Assembly (NCBI GenBank): GCA_902563885.1
Contig: CACEYZ010000001.1
Location: 166,013 to 230,012, forward strand
Direction: 5' to 3'
DNA length: 64,000 bases
Source of the DNA: an uncultured SAR86 cluster bacterium
GTDB lineage: Bacteria > Pseudomonadota > Gammaproteobacteria > Magnimaribacterales > TMED112
Shown: in pieces, positions 44,828 to 54,112 of the stretch
Numbering within the stretch: position 1 is the stretch's first letter
Layout of the letters: each line of letters begins with the position of its first letter
The notes under the pieces: generated by a model
The model's database searches: none
What the model saw: the letters and a program-made list of their open reading frames with translations, nothing else
Told to the model about the DNA's origin: nothing
Translations under genes and position numbers: made by a program

Positions 44828-45761
44828 TTATGGTTCTGTAGATTATGTTATTTTCTCTATTAGATAAATCTATAAAACTAATTAATTTAAACATGTATTC
44901 TTCGATTTGAAGAGTATATTTAATTTTTATAAATATAGGCTTAAAGACAATATACTTATTTTTAAGTTTAATTTGGTTTATTGAGGTTCGGTCAACTAAA
45001 TCTTTATAATTTAGATATCCCGTTTCTGGCTTATTTAAAATAATTTTTTCTATATCTTTTGCAGTTAAATCGGAAAATATAGAGTGAAAAACCTTTTGAT
45101 TATTAAAATTAATATTATTGATATTCAACTTAATTTCATTAGAAGGTAAAGCACATATATTTCCATAAATTTTTTGAAAGTCAGCATCAGTTAGGAAATT
45201 TAAATTTAGGTCTTTTATCTGACTTTTGTGATAAAAATTTTGATCTGATGCTAAATTTAATCTCTCATTAGAAATATAATACAAATCCTCTGCCCCATAA
45301 GTTTCTGGGAAATTATTTGTATCAATCGAATCAACTATTCTATGTAAAAGCTCAATATGAGAATTTTTGTTTACGAATGATTTGCTTAAAAAAACAAGAA
45401 AATTTAATACATTTTCATCATTTTTTTCTGTTATACCATTTTTACTCTTAACTAAGGCATTTAAATTAAAACATGAATTCATGTCCTCTAGTTCAATAGT
45501 TAAATTAGAGAAAGAACTTTTAGCTATGAAATTAAATTCCTTTTCAGCATTAATTAAATTTCTTAATAAATTTGAATTATTAAGTAAATTTTCAGTTATA
45601 AATTTTTCATAATTAATTAGCTCTATTCTTTTTTTAATAGATTCTTGGTAAATATTTGTTGATACAGAGTCATTAAAAATTTGTTTACTAATCAAAATAG
45701 TCAAAAAACTAAGTATCGTTACAAGCGATAATGTGCTTATTAAGATAAATCCTTTTTTCAT
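44805..45761 (-). CDS. gspK: type II secretion system minor pseudopilin K
   Basis: A 318-residue minor pseudopilin, the large tip subunit. The leader MKKG is followed by FILISTLSLVTILSFL, the prepilin helix in which the usual Glu5 is absent, a feature of GspK. A large globular domain with repeated helix-hairpin-like segments follows (SCFNLNALVKSK; SNEIKLNINN). It forms the pseudopilus tip with I and J. Four-base overlap with gspJ. Confidence 0.88.
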   Translation of the reverse strand: MKKGFILISTLSLVTILSFLTILISKQIFNDSVSTNIYQESIKKRIELINYEKFITENLLNNSNLLRNLINAEKEFNFIAKSSFSNLTIELEDMNSCFNLNALVKSKNGITEKNDENVLNFLVFLSKSFVNKNSHIELLHRIVDSIDTNNFPETYGAEDLYYISNERLNLASDQNFYHKSQIKDLNLNFLTDADFQKIYGNICALPSNEIKLNINNINFNNQKVFHSIFSDLTAKDIEKIILNKPETGYLNYKDLVDRTSINQIKLKNKYIVFKPIFIKIKYTLQIEEYMFKLISFIDLSNRENNIIYRTISDENIYF

Positions 45762-46351
45762 TTATAGGTGCTCAAAATTAGTACCCTCTCCTCTTGTTCA
45801 ATCGAATAAGAAAATACAATTAATTTGGGATAACTTTTATTTTGTTTATCATTTGAATTAGATATTTGATTATTTGGCCATTTTTCATCTAGTAAACTTA
45901 AATCTTCGCCAAACAAAATTTGATAATTTTTAATATCTTTAAGAAGCACTCTTTTTGATAAAACAACGGCTTTATTATTTGGAAGCGAAGTTTGTCTAAC
46001 TAAATTATCATTTTCAATATAGTAATTTACTCTCCTGAGTTTAGATTTATCTTTTGCATTATCTGAGGTAGATAATGAAACAAATGACATCAAAGTATTA
46101 TTTTGATTTCCAAAAAATGGTGTTGAAACTTTTCTTCCTGCTTCATCTTTAAATAAGAAAGGAATAGATTGTAATAGGTCTAACCTTATTATATTTCCAG
46201 TATTTAATTCATCTCTATCCTTTGAAATCTTAATTTTTACTTTTGTCTCTAAATTTACAACATTTGATAAGTACTCGAACGACATTAATGCAATTATGGA
46301 CGCAGCTAAAAGAGCGACTAGAACTTCGATGATTGTGAAACCGCTTCTCAT
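45758..46351 (-). CDS. gspJ: type II secretion system minor pseudopilin J
   Basis: A 197-residue pseudopilin with leader MRSG, cleavage before Phe and the helix FTIIEVLVALLAASIIALMS including Glu5. The globular part has the beta-rich core expected for J. It is one base from gspI and overlaps gspK by four bases. Confidence 0.88.
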   Translation of the reverse strand: MRSGFTIIEVLVALLAASIIALMSFEYLSNVVNLETKVKIKISKDRDELNTGNIIRLDLLQSIPFLFKDEAGRKVSTPFFGNQNNTLMSFVSLSTSDNAKDKSKLRRVNYYIENDNLVRQTSLPNNKAVVLSKRVLLKDIKNYQILFGEDLSLLDEKWPNNQISNSNDKQNKSYPKLIVFSYSIEQEERVLILSTYK

Positions 46352-46352
46352 T

Positions 46353-46700
46353 TTATCTGATAATTTTTATTTTTATTTCTTTCTCACCATCAATAAAAAT
46401 AATCTCTATTTCTCTTCTTATTCCAAATGAAGATAGTATTTTCTCCCTTTCCTTTTTTACCCCTAAAAATTTTTTAAGGAAAACATCATCGGTTGAAGAT
46501 TTATTGGAGTATAGGGTAAGTAGATTTATTTCTTTTGTAGTTTTATAGACATATTTTTCCTTTTGAAGCTGTGCTTTGAGATTTTGATCTAATAGCAATG
46601 AAAAGGCTGTAAATGTAATAGATAGAATTAAAAGCGACACAACCACCTCGATAAGTGAAAAACCTTTTGTTAGTGTTTTAAAGTTCAATAATTTCATCAT
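46353..46700 (-). CDS. gspI: type II secretion system minor pseudopilin I
   Basis: A 115-residue pseudopilin: leader through TKG, then FSLIEVVVSLLILSITFTAF with Glu5. This is the expected small size for GspI. The start overlaps the gspH stop by 23 bases; the later in-frame codon Met2 is an alternative start without effect on the mature protein. Confidence 0.87.
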   Translation of the reverse strand: MMKLLNFKTLTKGFSLIEVVVSLLILSITFTAFSLLLDQNLKAQLQKEKYVYKTTKEINLLTLYSNKSSTDDVFLKKFLGVKKEREKILSSFGIRREIEIIFIDGEKEIKIKIIR

Positions 46701-47082
46701 TTGAAAGAATAATTTTCTTTATATTTGATTCCCAACCTGGATAAATCGATATGAAAGGCTCATCATCTTCCATTTTTATATATTTATTATTTATGTCTAT
46801 TACAGCTTTTATTGTTGGGTAATTAACCTCTTTTACTACTTCATAATTATTCTGATAAACGATAACGTACCTGTCTTCATACACGTTTATTTGGCTACCA
46901 GTATAGTTAGCAAAGTCTTGAAATTTTTTTATTTCGACATTTAAAGAAATTGGAATATTAGAGTTTTGAAAAAATATATAAAAGCTACTTCCGACTAAAG
47001 AAATAATCAGTAAAGTAACAATGACTTCAATAAATGAGAAACCTTTATTTAGTGCTGCTACTAATATCTGCATTTTCACCAT
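46678..47082 (-). CDS. gspH: type II secretion system minor pseudopilin H
   Basis: A pseudopilin of about 134 residues with leader ending NKG and helix FSFIEVIVTLLIISLVGSSF including Glu5. I prefer the ATG at 47082 because GAGG lies six bases upstream and it gives a 14-residue leader; ATG at 47100 is also in frame. Either start lies inside gspG, giving a deep overlap that couples the two genes. Confidence 0.85.
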   Translation of the reverse strand: MVKMQILVAALNKGFSFIEVIVTLLIISLVGSSFYIFFQNSNIPISLNVEIKKFQDFANYTGSQINVYEDRYVIVYQNNYEVVKEVNYPTIKAVIDINNKYIKMEDDEPFISIYPGWESNIKKIILSNDEIIEL

Positions 47083-47434
47083 CACCACCCTCTTTAGCAT
47101 CGGCCCCTAGAGAGTAAACTTCATAGTTAGATGCATTTTCTGGAGGTTTATAAAAATACTCATTACCCCATGGATCTTTTGGAATTTTATTAAGATATCC
47201 ACCTTCCACTAATTTTGAAATACCTTCATCTTCAGATGGATAATTACCCTCATTTATCTTATACATAACTAGTGCCTGCTCTATCCTTGATATATCTACC
47301 TTGGCGGTTTCAGAATAAGCCTTGCTTAAGGTTGGCAAAACATTAATTGACACTAATGAAACTAGAAGACCTAATATTACAATGACTATCAATAGTTCCA
47401 ATAAAGTAAAACCAGATTTGAGAATTTTTTTCAT
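47045..47434 (-). CDS. gspG: type II secretion system major pseudopilin G
   Basis: The main pseudopilus subunit, 129 residues. Leader MKKILKSG, then FTLLELLIVIVILGLLVSLV with Glu5; the C-terminal part has DPWGNEYFYKPP and the calcium-site loop YSLGADAKEGGDGENADI typical of GspG. The start overlaps the gspF stop as ATGA. Confidence 0.96.
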   Translation of the reverse strand: MKKILKSGFTLLELLIVIVILGLLVSLVSINVLPTLSKAYSETAKVDISRIEQALVMYKINEGNYPSEDEGISKLVEGGYLNKIPKDPWGNEYFYKPPENASNYEVYSLGADAKEGGDGENADISSSTK

Positions 47435-48627
47435 AAATTAAAAATTAAATTATTCATTTGTAGTAATGGTAACATTATGGACAGAACAATTAATAAAACA
47501 AATACACCCATTACTAAAATAATTGAAGGCTGTAAAAAAGTTAACATTATGTTTCTTACGCTCTCAACTTCTTGGTCTAAATAGTTCTTAATTTTTTCAA
47601 ACATTTCACTAACTTTCCCGCCCATATCACCTGAAATTAGTAATTGAACAAAGACCCTAGGAAAGACTTTAGACTCAGAAAAAGATTGACTTAATGAACT
47701 GCCGGAAATGACTCTATTTTCAATTACATCAAGTTCTAAACGTAAATACAGATTATTAAATGCTTCTTTAGCTATATTTAAACTTTCTATAGTATTTAAA
47801 CCAGCCTTTGTCATGAGATGCATTGATGAACAAAATCTAGCAGTTTGATCAAATAAAATTATTTTGCCAAAGAAAGGAATATTCAAAAAAATTTTTGATA
47901 TATAGACTTTTCTCTTAAGACTTAGCCAATTTGAATTTACAAGATAAATAGGTCCTAAAAAAAATAATAAAACTAAAATAAGTAATGCTGGAAAGATATC
48001 AGATAAATATAGTAAAGCATTTGTTAAAGCAGGTAATGATACATTAGATGAAATAAATTGATCTACTACCTGAGGAAGAACAAAGCTTAGTAATGCATAA
48101 ATAACAACTACAGAGACTGAGAAAATAATTGCTGGATATGTAAGTGCTCCAATTACTTGAGATCTAATCTTAATTTCTTTATCTAAGTAATCTGATAAGT
48201 CTTTAAAAACTGTGGGGAGTGATGCGGATGTTTCACCAGCAAATACCGTTGAGCAATATACTGAATCAAATACTCTTGGATAGCTTTTCATACAATCGCT
48301 CAAGGATTTTCCTTGCTTTAATTCTTCATTGATAGCGTGAAGTATTTGTGAAAATTTATCTTTTTTAGTTTGATTGCTTACTATTTCCAAAGTTTTTTCA
48401 ATCGGTGTTCCAGAGCTTAATAATGCTGAAACTTGTTTAGTAAAAATAGATAAATCTTTTTTAGATATTTTGAGGTTTGATTTTTCTTTTGTAGCTTCAT
48501 TTATTTTTGAGGGGTTTAATTCTTTAAGTTGAAGCTGGTTAATTGCATCTGATTTACTATCAGCTGTTATAAATCCTTTAACTTTATTCTCATTTTTATC
48601 AAATGCTTGGTATCTGTAGGTTGCCAT
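47431..48627 (-). CDS. gspF: type II secretion system inner-membrane platform protein F
   Basis: A 398-residue polytopic platform protein with two homologous GspF domains (about 65-190 and 270-390), three to four helices and the signatures TKQVSALLSSGTPIEKTLE and FLQPSIILVMGVFVLLIV. It works with GspE, L and M. One-base overlap with gspE. Confidence 0.96.
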   Translation of the reverse strand: MATYRYQAFDKNENKVKGFITADSKSDAINQLQLKELNPSKINEATKEKSNLKISKKDLSIFTKQVSALLSSGTPIEKTLEIVSNQTKKDKFSQILHAINEELKQGKSLSDCMKSYPRVFDSVYCSTVFAGETSASLPTVFKDLSDYLDKEIKIRSQVIGALTYPAIIFSVSVVVIYALLSFVLPQVVDQFISSNVSLPALTNALLYLSDIFPALLILVLLFFLGPIYLVNSNWLSLKRKVYISKIFLNIPFFGKIILFDQTARFCSSMHLMTKAGLNTIESLNIAKEAFNNLYLRLELDVIENRVISGSSLSQSFSESKVFPRVFVQLLISGDMGGKVSEMFEKIKNYLDQEVESVRNIMLTFLQPSIILVMGVFVLLIVLSIMLPLLQMNNLIFNL

Positions 48628-50075
48628 TATTCTTGTGATACCCTTAGTATTTCTGTTATTGATGTCTCGCCTGCTATTACAGCTTCAAGACCATTTATGA
48701 AGATTTTTTTATTACTTTTAAAAACGTAGTCAGTGATTTCTGCCTCTGATGCTTGTTTGTAGATAAGTTCATTTATTTTTTCATCTACAACAATACACTC
48801 ACCAATACTTAGACGTCCACTATATCCTGTACCATCGCAATGCTTACAACCAACCGGCTTAAAGATTTCACCTTTAATATTATGGCTTTTCATTAATTTT
48901 ATTGATTTTTGGTCGTTATCAGGTTTTTTACACTTTACACATAATCTTCTGACCAATCTCTGTGATAAGACAAATAATAGACTTGAAGATAGTAAGTATG
49001 GTTCAATTCCCATATCTCTTAATCTAGTAATTGCATTTACGGCACTATTTGTGTGTACTGTTGAAAGTACTAGATGCCCTGTTAAGCTTGCTTGAATAGC
49101 AATATCCGCTGTTTCTTTATCTCTTATTTCTCCAACCATTACTACATCAGGATCTTGTCTTAAAATAGCTCTAAGACCCTTAGCAAAAGTCAAACCAGTT
49201 TTGCTATTGACTTGTGTTTGACCAATTCCATTGAGGGCATATTCAACTGGGTCTTCAATAGTTAAAATATTTTGTGATCTATCAGAGATATTTTTAAGGC
49301 CCGAATAAAGAGTCGTGGTTTTTCCGGAGCCTGTTGGTCCAGTAACTAAAATGATCCCTTCATTTTTTGATAATGCATTTTTAAATTTTGTTTGAATATC
49401 ATTAGAAAATCCCAAACTTCCAAGTTCTACATTAGATTTATCCTTCTCTAGTATTCTTAAAACTACCCTCTCACCAAATGAAGAAGGTAATGTTGAAACT
49501 CTTAAGTCAACTTCTTTTTTCCCAATATTTATTGAGATTCTTCCATCTTGAGGTAAACGACGTTCTGAAATGTCTAGATTGGACATAATCTTTATCCTTG
49601 AAATTATCATTTGGGTAATGTTCTTTTGATACTTAAGAACCTCTTTTAAGACACCATCAACACGAAATCTTATAGTTAAGTTATTTTCAAATGGCTCTAA
49701 ATGTATATCAGAAGCTCTTGCCTTGATAGCTCTTGTTATCGTTGCATTAATAAGTTTAATTATTGGACCTTTGTTTTTATCATCCAAAAGGTCATCAGAA
49801 GGTTGAATTGAGTTAGCAAGATTTTCTAAATTTAATTGATCTAAATTATCTAAGTCATAATCAGATGATTTATCTGAATAAATTTCAGTTAAAAAAGATT
49901 CAAAATCATTAATTTGATGATTTTTGGTTTCTATCTTTTCGTTGAATAAGTGTTGAATATTTGAAATTATTTTTGGATTAAGCTCACCATAATAATGAAG
50001 AGTAGATACTTTATTATTATTTACTAGAGCAATTCCATGTAATTTGCAGAATGCATAAGGAAGAACTAGTTCCAT
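48627..50075 (-). CDS. gspE: type II secretion system ATPase E
   Basis: The cytoplasmic hexameric ATPase that drives pseudopilus assembly. It is 482 residues: N-terminal GspL-binding domain, Walker A GPTGSGKTTTLYSG near 247, Asp box, Walker B VGEIRDKETADIAIQASLTG, His box LSTVHTN, and the tetracysteine zinc element CVKCKKPDND and CKHCDGTGYSGR. Motor residues are complete. One base separates it from gspD. Confidence 0.97.
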   Translation of the reverse strand: MELVLPYAFCKLHGIALVNNNKVSTLHYYGELNPKIISNIQHLFNEKIETKNHQINDFESFLTEIYSDKSSDYDLDNLDQLNLENLANSIQPSDDLLDDKNKGPIIKLINATITRAIKARASDIHLEPFENNLTIRFRVDGVLKEVLKYQKNITQMIISRIKIMSNLDISERRLPQDGRISINIGKKEVDLRVSTLPSSFGERVVLRILEKDKSNVELGSLGFSNDIQTKFKNALSKNEGIILVTGPTGSGKTTTLYSGLKNISDRSQNILTIEDPVEYALNGIGQTQVNSKTGLTFAKGLRAILRQDPDVVMVGEIRDKETADIAIQASLTGHLVLSTVHTNSAVNAITRLRDMGIEPYLLSSSLLFVLSQRLVRRLCVKCKKPDNDQKSIKLMKSHNIKGEIFKPVGCKHCDGTGYSGRLSIGECIVVDEKINELIYKQASEAEITDYVFKSNKKIFINGLEAVIAGETSITEILRVSQE

Positions 50076-50076
50076 T

Positions 50077-51894
50077 TTAATTTTCTAATAAGGATTCTTG
50101 AAATATTTGCTTAGCCCTAATCAAGTTGAATTTCTCTTGCGATAGATCTTTAGTTGTAACTGAATCTCTAAGGATTGTTGGTCTTAAGAACACCATAAGA
50201 TTTCTTTTTTGTACAGACTTTGCAGAAGATCTAAACAGTCCTCCAACAATAGGAATATCGCCAAGTAAAGGGACTTTATTAACTGATTCTTGAACATCTT
50301 CATTAATTAGACCACCTAAGACTATAATTTCCCTGTCATCAGCAAGAATTGTACTTTCTATTTCTCTTTTATTGGTTATCAAATCGGTTGAGTTAGGTAG
50401 TTGTGATCCAGCTATACTTGAGACTTCTTGTCTGATGAATAACGCTACTGAGTCAGATTCATTTATCTGAGGCTTTATTTCAAGTTTAACTCCAATTTCT
50501 TCTCTAGAAGTAGTTCTAAATGGTGTAAGGTTATTTGAACCTAATGATTCACCTGTAGTAATTGGTATTTCTTGTCCTACTAATAGTGACGCTTCCTCAT
50601 TATCAAGAGCTACAACTGAGGGAGTAGAAAGAATATTTGAATCTTGATCTTCTCTTAATAGTGAGAGTAAAACAGCAAAATTATCCTCACCATTAAGTGT
50701 ATTCCCTAGTCCTGCAACTAAACCTGAGGTATTTAATAATGAAGAAGTAGCATTAAAATTAGTAACAGAATCTGAATCTGAATCAGCCGCCCCCAATAAA
50801 GACAACAAATCAGGACTTTTACTATTTGGAAATCTTGTTAAAGCTATTGGTTTATCGCCCTCACTATCACCAGAGTAGATTGTATCAACACCAAGAGACC
50901 TTGCTATAGATTCAGATATTTCAACTATAATTGCCTCTACAAGAACTTGTGGTCTTCTTATATCAAGCTGAGAAACAATAGAGGTCAGTGTTCTGATGGA
51001 TTGTGGACTTGATCTAATAATTATTGAGTTTGTCTCATTATGTGAAGTTATTACTGTTTTGTAATCAAGATTTTGTTCCTGATTGAATGAACCTGATACA
51101 TCATTCAAAATCTTAAGAATATCCTCTGCTTTTGAGTAGTTTAGATAAATGACTTTTGTATTCTCTTCAAGCCTGTTATCAATATCTATCTTCTGTAACA
51201 TTTCTATTACTTTATTGATTATATTACTTGGACCACTAAAGATTAATTTATTTGAACCCTGAAATGTAGCAACACCTAATTTATCAAGTTTATTATTTGG
51301 GTCAGATTTAAGAGAATTAATTATTCTTAGTGCTTCAATAGAGGATAAATTTTCAAGTTTAAGATCAGAAATCATTGTGTCTAATTCACTGTCTAAGTTT
51401 TTAATTATTTCTACAACTCTAATTACATTCTCAAGATCATCAGACACTAAAATTTCTCTATCATTATTTAAAGCTACAATATAAGAACGAACACCTACGA
51501 GCGGTTTAACTGCATTGACTATATCATTAGCACTTGAATAATTTACAGTCACTATTTGAGTATCAATTGAACCAGGAAGTTCATTGTTTTCATTGAAATT
51601 TTTGATACCTTCTTGAGCTGGAATTATTTTAAAAATGTCACCATCTTTTAACACACTATAGCCTTGAACTTCCATAGTCGAAACAAATACCTCCCATATA
51701 GATTCTTTATTGAGAGAGGATTCAGAATAAACTGAGATAGTGCCTTTAACTCTTGGGTCTAAAATAACTGTTTTATCAGTTAGCAATGCAATATCTTGGG
51801 CAAATGTTTTTACATCAGCATCTTTATAAAAAATATTTTGCTCTTGGCTAATCACAAAGAAAGAAATAGACAATATATAAAATATTTTTTTCAT
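50077..51894 (-). CDS. gspD: type II secretion system secretin D
   Basis: The outer-membrane secretin, 605 residues: signal peptide (about 1-16), N0 (FYKDADVKTFAQDIALLT), N1-N3 domains (about 95-320) and the secretin core with VEAIIVEISESIARSLG, VGQEIPITTGES, the VPLLGDIPIVGGLFRS lip and FLRPTILRDS. It is somewhat shorter than E. coli GspD (650) and has no obvious pilotin-binding S-domain, in line with the absence of a pilotin gene here. Three bases separate it from gspC. Confidence 0.97.
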   Translation of the reverse strand: MKKIFYILSISFFVISQEQNIFYKDADVKTFAQDIALLTDKTVILDPRVKGTISVYSESSLNKESIWEVFVSTMEVQGYSVLKDGDIFKIIPAQEGIKNFNENNELPGSIDTQIVTVNYSSANDIVNAVKPLVGVRSYIVALNNDREILVSDDLENVIRVVEIIKNLDSELDTMISDLKLENLSSIEALRIINSLKSDPNNKLDKLGVATFQGSNKLIFSGPSNIINKVIEMLQKIDIDNRLEENTKVIYLNYSKAEDILKILNDVSGSFNQEQNLDYKTVITSHNETNSIIIRSSPQSIRTLTSIVSQLDIRRPQVLVEAIIVEISESIARSLGVDTIYSGDSEGDKPIALTRFPNSKSPDLLSLLGAADSDSDSVTNFNATSSLLNTSGLVAGLGNTLNGEDNFAVLLSLLREDQDSNILSTPSVVALDNEEASLLVGQEIPITTGESLGSNNLTPFRTTSREEIGVKLEIKPQINESDSVALFIRQEVSSIAGSQLPNSTDLITNKREIESTILADDREIIVLGGLINEDVQESVNKVPLLGDIPIVGGLFRSSAKSVQKRNLMVFLRPTILRDSVTTKDLSQEKFNLIRAKQIFQESLLEN

Positions 51895-51897
51895 GAC

Positions 51898-52323
51898 TTA
51901 ATTAATCCTATTTTTATTAAAAGAGGTCTCTGTGCCAATTATGTCTAAAAAAGTATAGGTTTGTCCATCAAAAAAATAAGCTCTCGAACCATCAATATGA
52001 GAAAAAATAACGCTTGAGTTTATATTTTGACCCTGTTCAACTAATCGATAATCATCTCTTTCAAGAATAATTATTGTACTTTCTGGATTATTTCCCCTAA
52101 TTCCGACAAGTTCAAAACCTAAATTTGATTTGTTTGCAGTACTAACGTCAATATCTCTTGATTTGAGCTCCTCAAGAGAATCATCTGAAATTATTGGTTT
52201 AGGCAATTCTTCGTTAATTTCTCCATAATTAAAGCTAAAAAAACCTTGAACATAGTAAAAAGATAATAAAAGCAATAGAAGTAAGGACATTAAAAATACC
52301 CTTAGAAGATCCCATTTATTCAT
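51898..52323 (-). CDS. gspC: type II secretion system protein C, short form without PDZ domain
   Basis: GspC links the inner-membrane platform to the secretin. Here it is 141 residues with one N-terminal helix (LLRVFLMSLLLLLLLSFYYV) and an HR-like domain (about 62-130, FELVGIRGNNPESTIIIL and QGQNINSSVIFSHIDGSRAYF). The PDZ or coiled-coil C-terminal part of longer GspC proteins (about 270 residues) is missing and the stop is followed directly by gspD, so this is not a visible frameshift. It follows phoR by 16 bases. Confidence 0.83.
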   Translation of the reverse strand: MNKWDLLRVFLMSLLLLLLLSFYYVQGFFSFNYGEINEELPKPIISDDSLEELKSRDIDVSTANKSNLGFELVGIRGNNPESTIIILERDDYRLVEQGQNINSSVIFSHIDGSRAYFFDGQTYTFLDIIGTETSFNKNRIN

Positions 52324-52339
52324 TTGATAAATTTTACAA

Positions 52340-54112
52340 TTAATGTGGAATGGTTACAAAGAAAGATGTTCCCTTAGATATTTTCGATTCAACTCTTACC
52401 TCACCATTCATCCTTGAAATTAATTGTTTCACAAGAGATAAACCTAGACCTGTTCCTTTGGTATGTGCTCTGGCTTTCGAAGTCCTATAAAATCTATTAA
52501 AAATTTTATCTAAATGTTGTTTCTCAATACCATGGCCATTATCCTCAATTCTAATTGATAACTCTTCACTATTATTAACAGCTGTTAAATTTATAAAACC
52601 TTTAGGTTTTGAATATTTAATACTGTTATTAATAAGATTTGAGAAGACTGTTCTGAAGGACTCCTTGTCAGCACTAAGAAAAATATCTTTACCAATATAG
52701 TTATTGAATGATAGCTTCTTATCTACTAATAGTGCTTGCTGGGCATCAAAAATAAGTTGAATTTCATTATTAACATTAAATTTTTCCTTTTTTAGAACTA
52801 GACCACCAAATTCGATCTTTTCCAGCTCCATCAGATCGTCAACCATTTCACTTAATCGTTCAGAGTTATCTAAAATTGATTTTAAAAACTTATTAGATAC
52901 CTTCTCATCATTAATTGCTCCTGAATAAAGTGTTTCAGAGCCTGCTCTAATCACAGATATAGGAGTTTTAATTTCATGGGACACGTCTGTAACAAACTGT
53001 TTTCTAAGGTCTTCTAACTTTCTCATTGATGAAATATCATTTATAACAAGAATCAATTCATTTGTTGTTTCCATTTTGGTAGCTGTTAATAAATAATTTC
53101 TATCTTCACCTTTTACCTTAATATCAAGATTATCTTCAGATGAAATATTCTTTTTTGCTTCTTTCAAAATTTTATTTATTACAGATAATTTTTTTGACTT
53201 TATCTTTTCACCTAAAAAAAATTGATGCTTACCGAACATTTCTAAAGCTATGTCATTTGTAAATCTAACTCTAAAGTTTTTACTGAATATAATTACTCCC
53301 TGATTAATGCTATCTAAAACTGAACCAAATTGAGTTCTTTGATCCATAGCCTGATCAATTTCTGAACTTAATCGGATGGAAATATCACCTACTGCTTTAG
53401 AAAGTCCTTCAATTTGTGTATCAGATGTTAAAGAAGATTTAATTGGTTTGCCTTTAATAGCCCTTTCTGTATTCTTAAGGAGTTTAGTTAAATCCCGTCT
53501 AATATTACTTTCAACACTGTAAGTCATGATGCTTGAGGATACGATTGCTAATACAAACAATAAAATAAATGGATAAATAAAAAAATTAAAAAAAGATGTG
53601 TAAATATTAAAAGGCATTGCGACTCTTATAACACCCTCAGTCAGATCATCGCTGTTTCTTAATATAGCAAGGTAAATTAGATCTTGTCCTGTTGTTTCAC
53701 TAGTTCTTGTTGCAGTACCAAATTTATTAGTTAGAGCATTTTTAATTTCAATTCTATTTTCTGGTGAATGTTTTTCTACATTAACTAGTTCATCACTTGA
53801 AACTTCAGAGTCGCCAATTACATCCCAATTTCCATCAATAATTGTCACTCTAAGTTCATTTTGCTTTGTATCTGAAACAGATAAATTATCTGCAATAAGG
53901 TCATAACTATATTCAAAATCCTGCTTGAAACTTGGTAGAAGCTGATCAATTGATTTAGCTTGCATGTAAAGTGATTCAACTAATTGAGCTCTAGAGTTGT
54001 TATAAATAAATGAAGAAAAAATTGTTGAGACAATAAAAATGATAAATATCAAAAAAGATAAGGAGAGAAGAAAAATTCTTGAAACTCTTATTTTTGGAAA
54101 AATGTTAAGCAT
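52340..54112 (-). CDS. phoR: phosphate-type sensor histidine kinase (PhoR-like)
   Basis: A 590-residue membrane kinase: two N-terminal helices (about 10-32 and 165-190) around a periplasmic domain of about 125 residues, a HAMP-like linker, a PAS-like domain (about 255-360), the H box DVSHEIKTPIS with His near 378, and ATP-binding boxes NNSIKYS, DNGHGIEKQHLDKIF and GTGLGLSLVKQL. It is longer than E. coli PhoR (431) because of the large periplasmic sensor, a layout closer to PhoR/PnpS of Gram-positive bacteria and many marine forms. Pairing with phoB gives the name; the signal is not proven. One-base overlap with phoB (TAATG). Confidence 0.85.
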   Translation of the reverse strand: MLNIFPKIRVSRIFLLSLSFLIFIIFIVSTIFSSFIYNNSRAQLVESLYMQAKSIDQLLPSFKQDFEYSYDLIADNLSVSDTKQNELRVTIIDGNWDVIGDSEVSSDELVNVEKHSPENRIEIKNALTNKFGTATRTSETTGQDLIYLAILRNSDDLTEGVIRVAMPFNIYTSFFNFFIYPFILLFVLAIVSSSIMTYSVESNIRRDLTKLLKNTERAIKGKPIKSSLTSDTQIEGLSKAVGDISIRLSSEIDQAMDQRTQFGSVLDSINQGVIIFSKNFRVRFTNDIALEMFGKHQFFLGEKIKSKKLSVINKILKEAKKNISSEDNLDIKVKGEDRNYLLTATKMETTNELILVINDISSMRKLEDLRKQFVTDVSHEIKTPISVIRAGSETLYSGAINDEKVSNKFLKSILDNSERLSEMVDDLMELEKIEFGGLVLKKEKFNVNNEIQLIFDAQQALLVDKKLSFNNYIGKDIFLSADKESFRTVFSNLINNSIKYSKPKGFINLTAVNNSEELSIRIEDNGHGIEKQHLDKIFNRFYRTSKARAHTKGTGLGLSLVKQLISRMNGEVRVESKISKGTSFFVTIPH

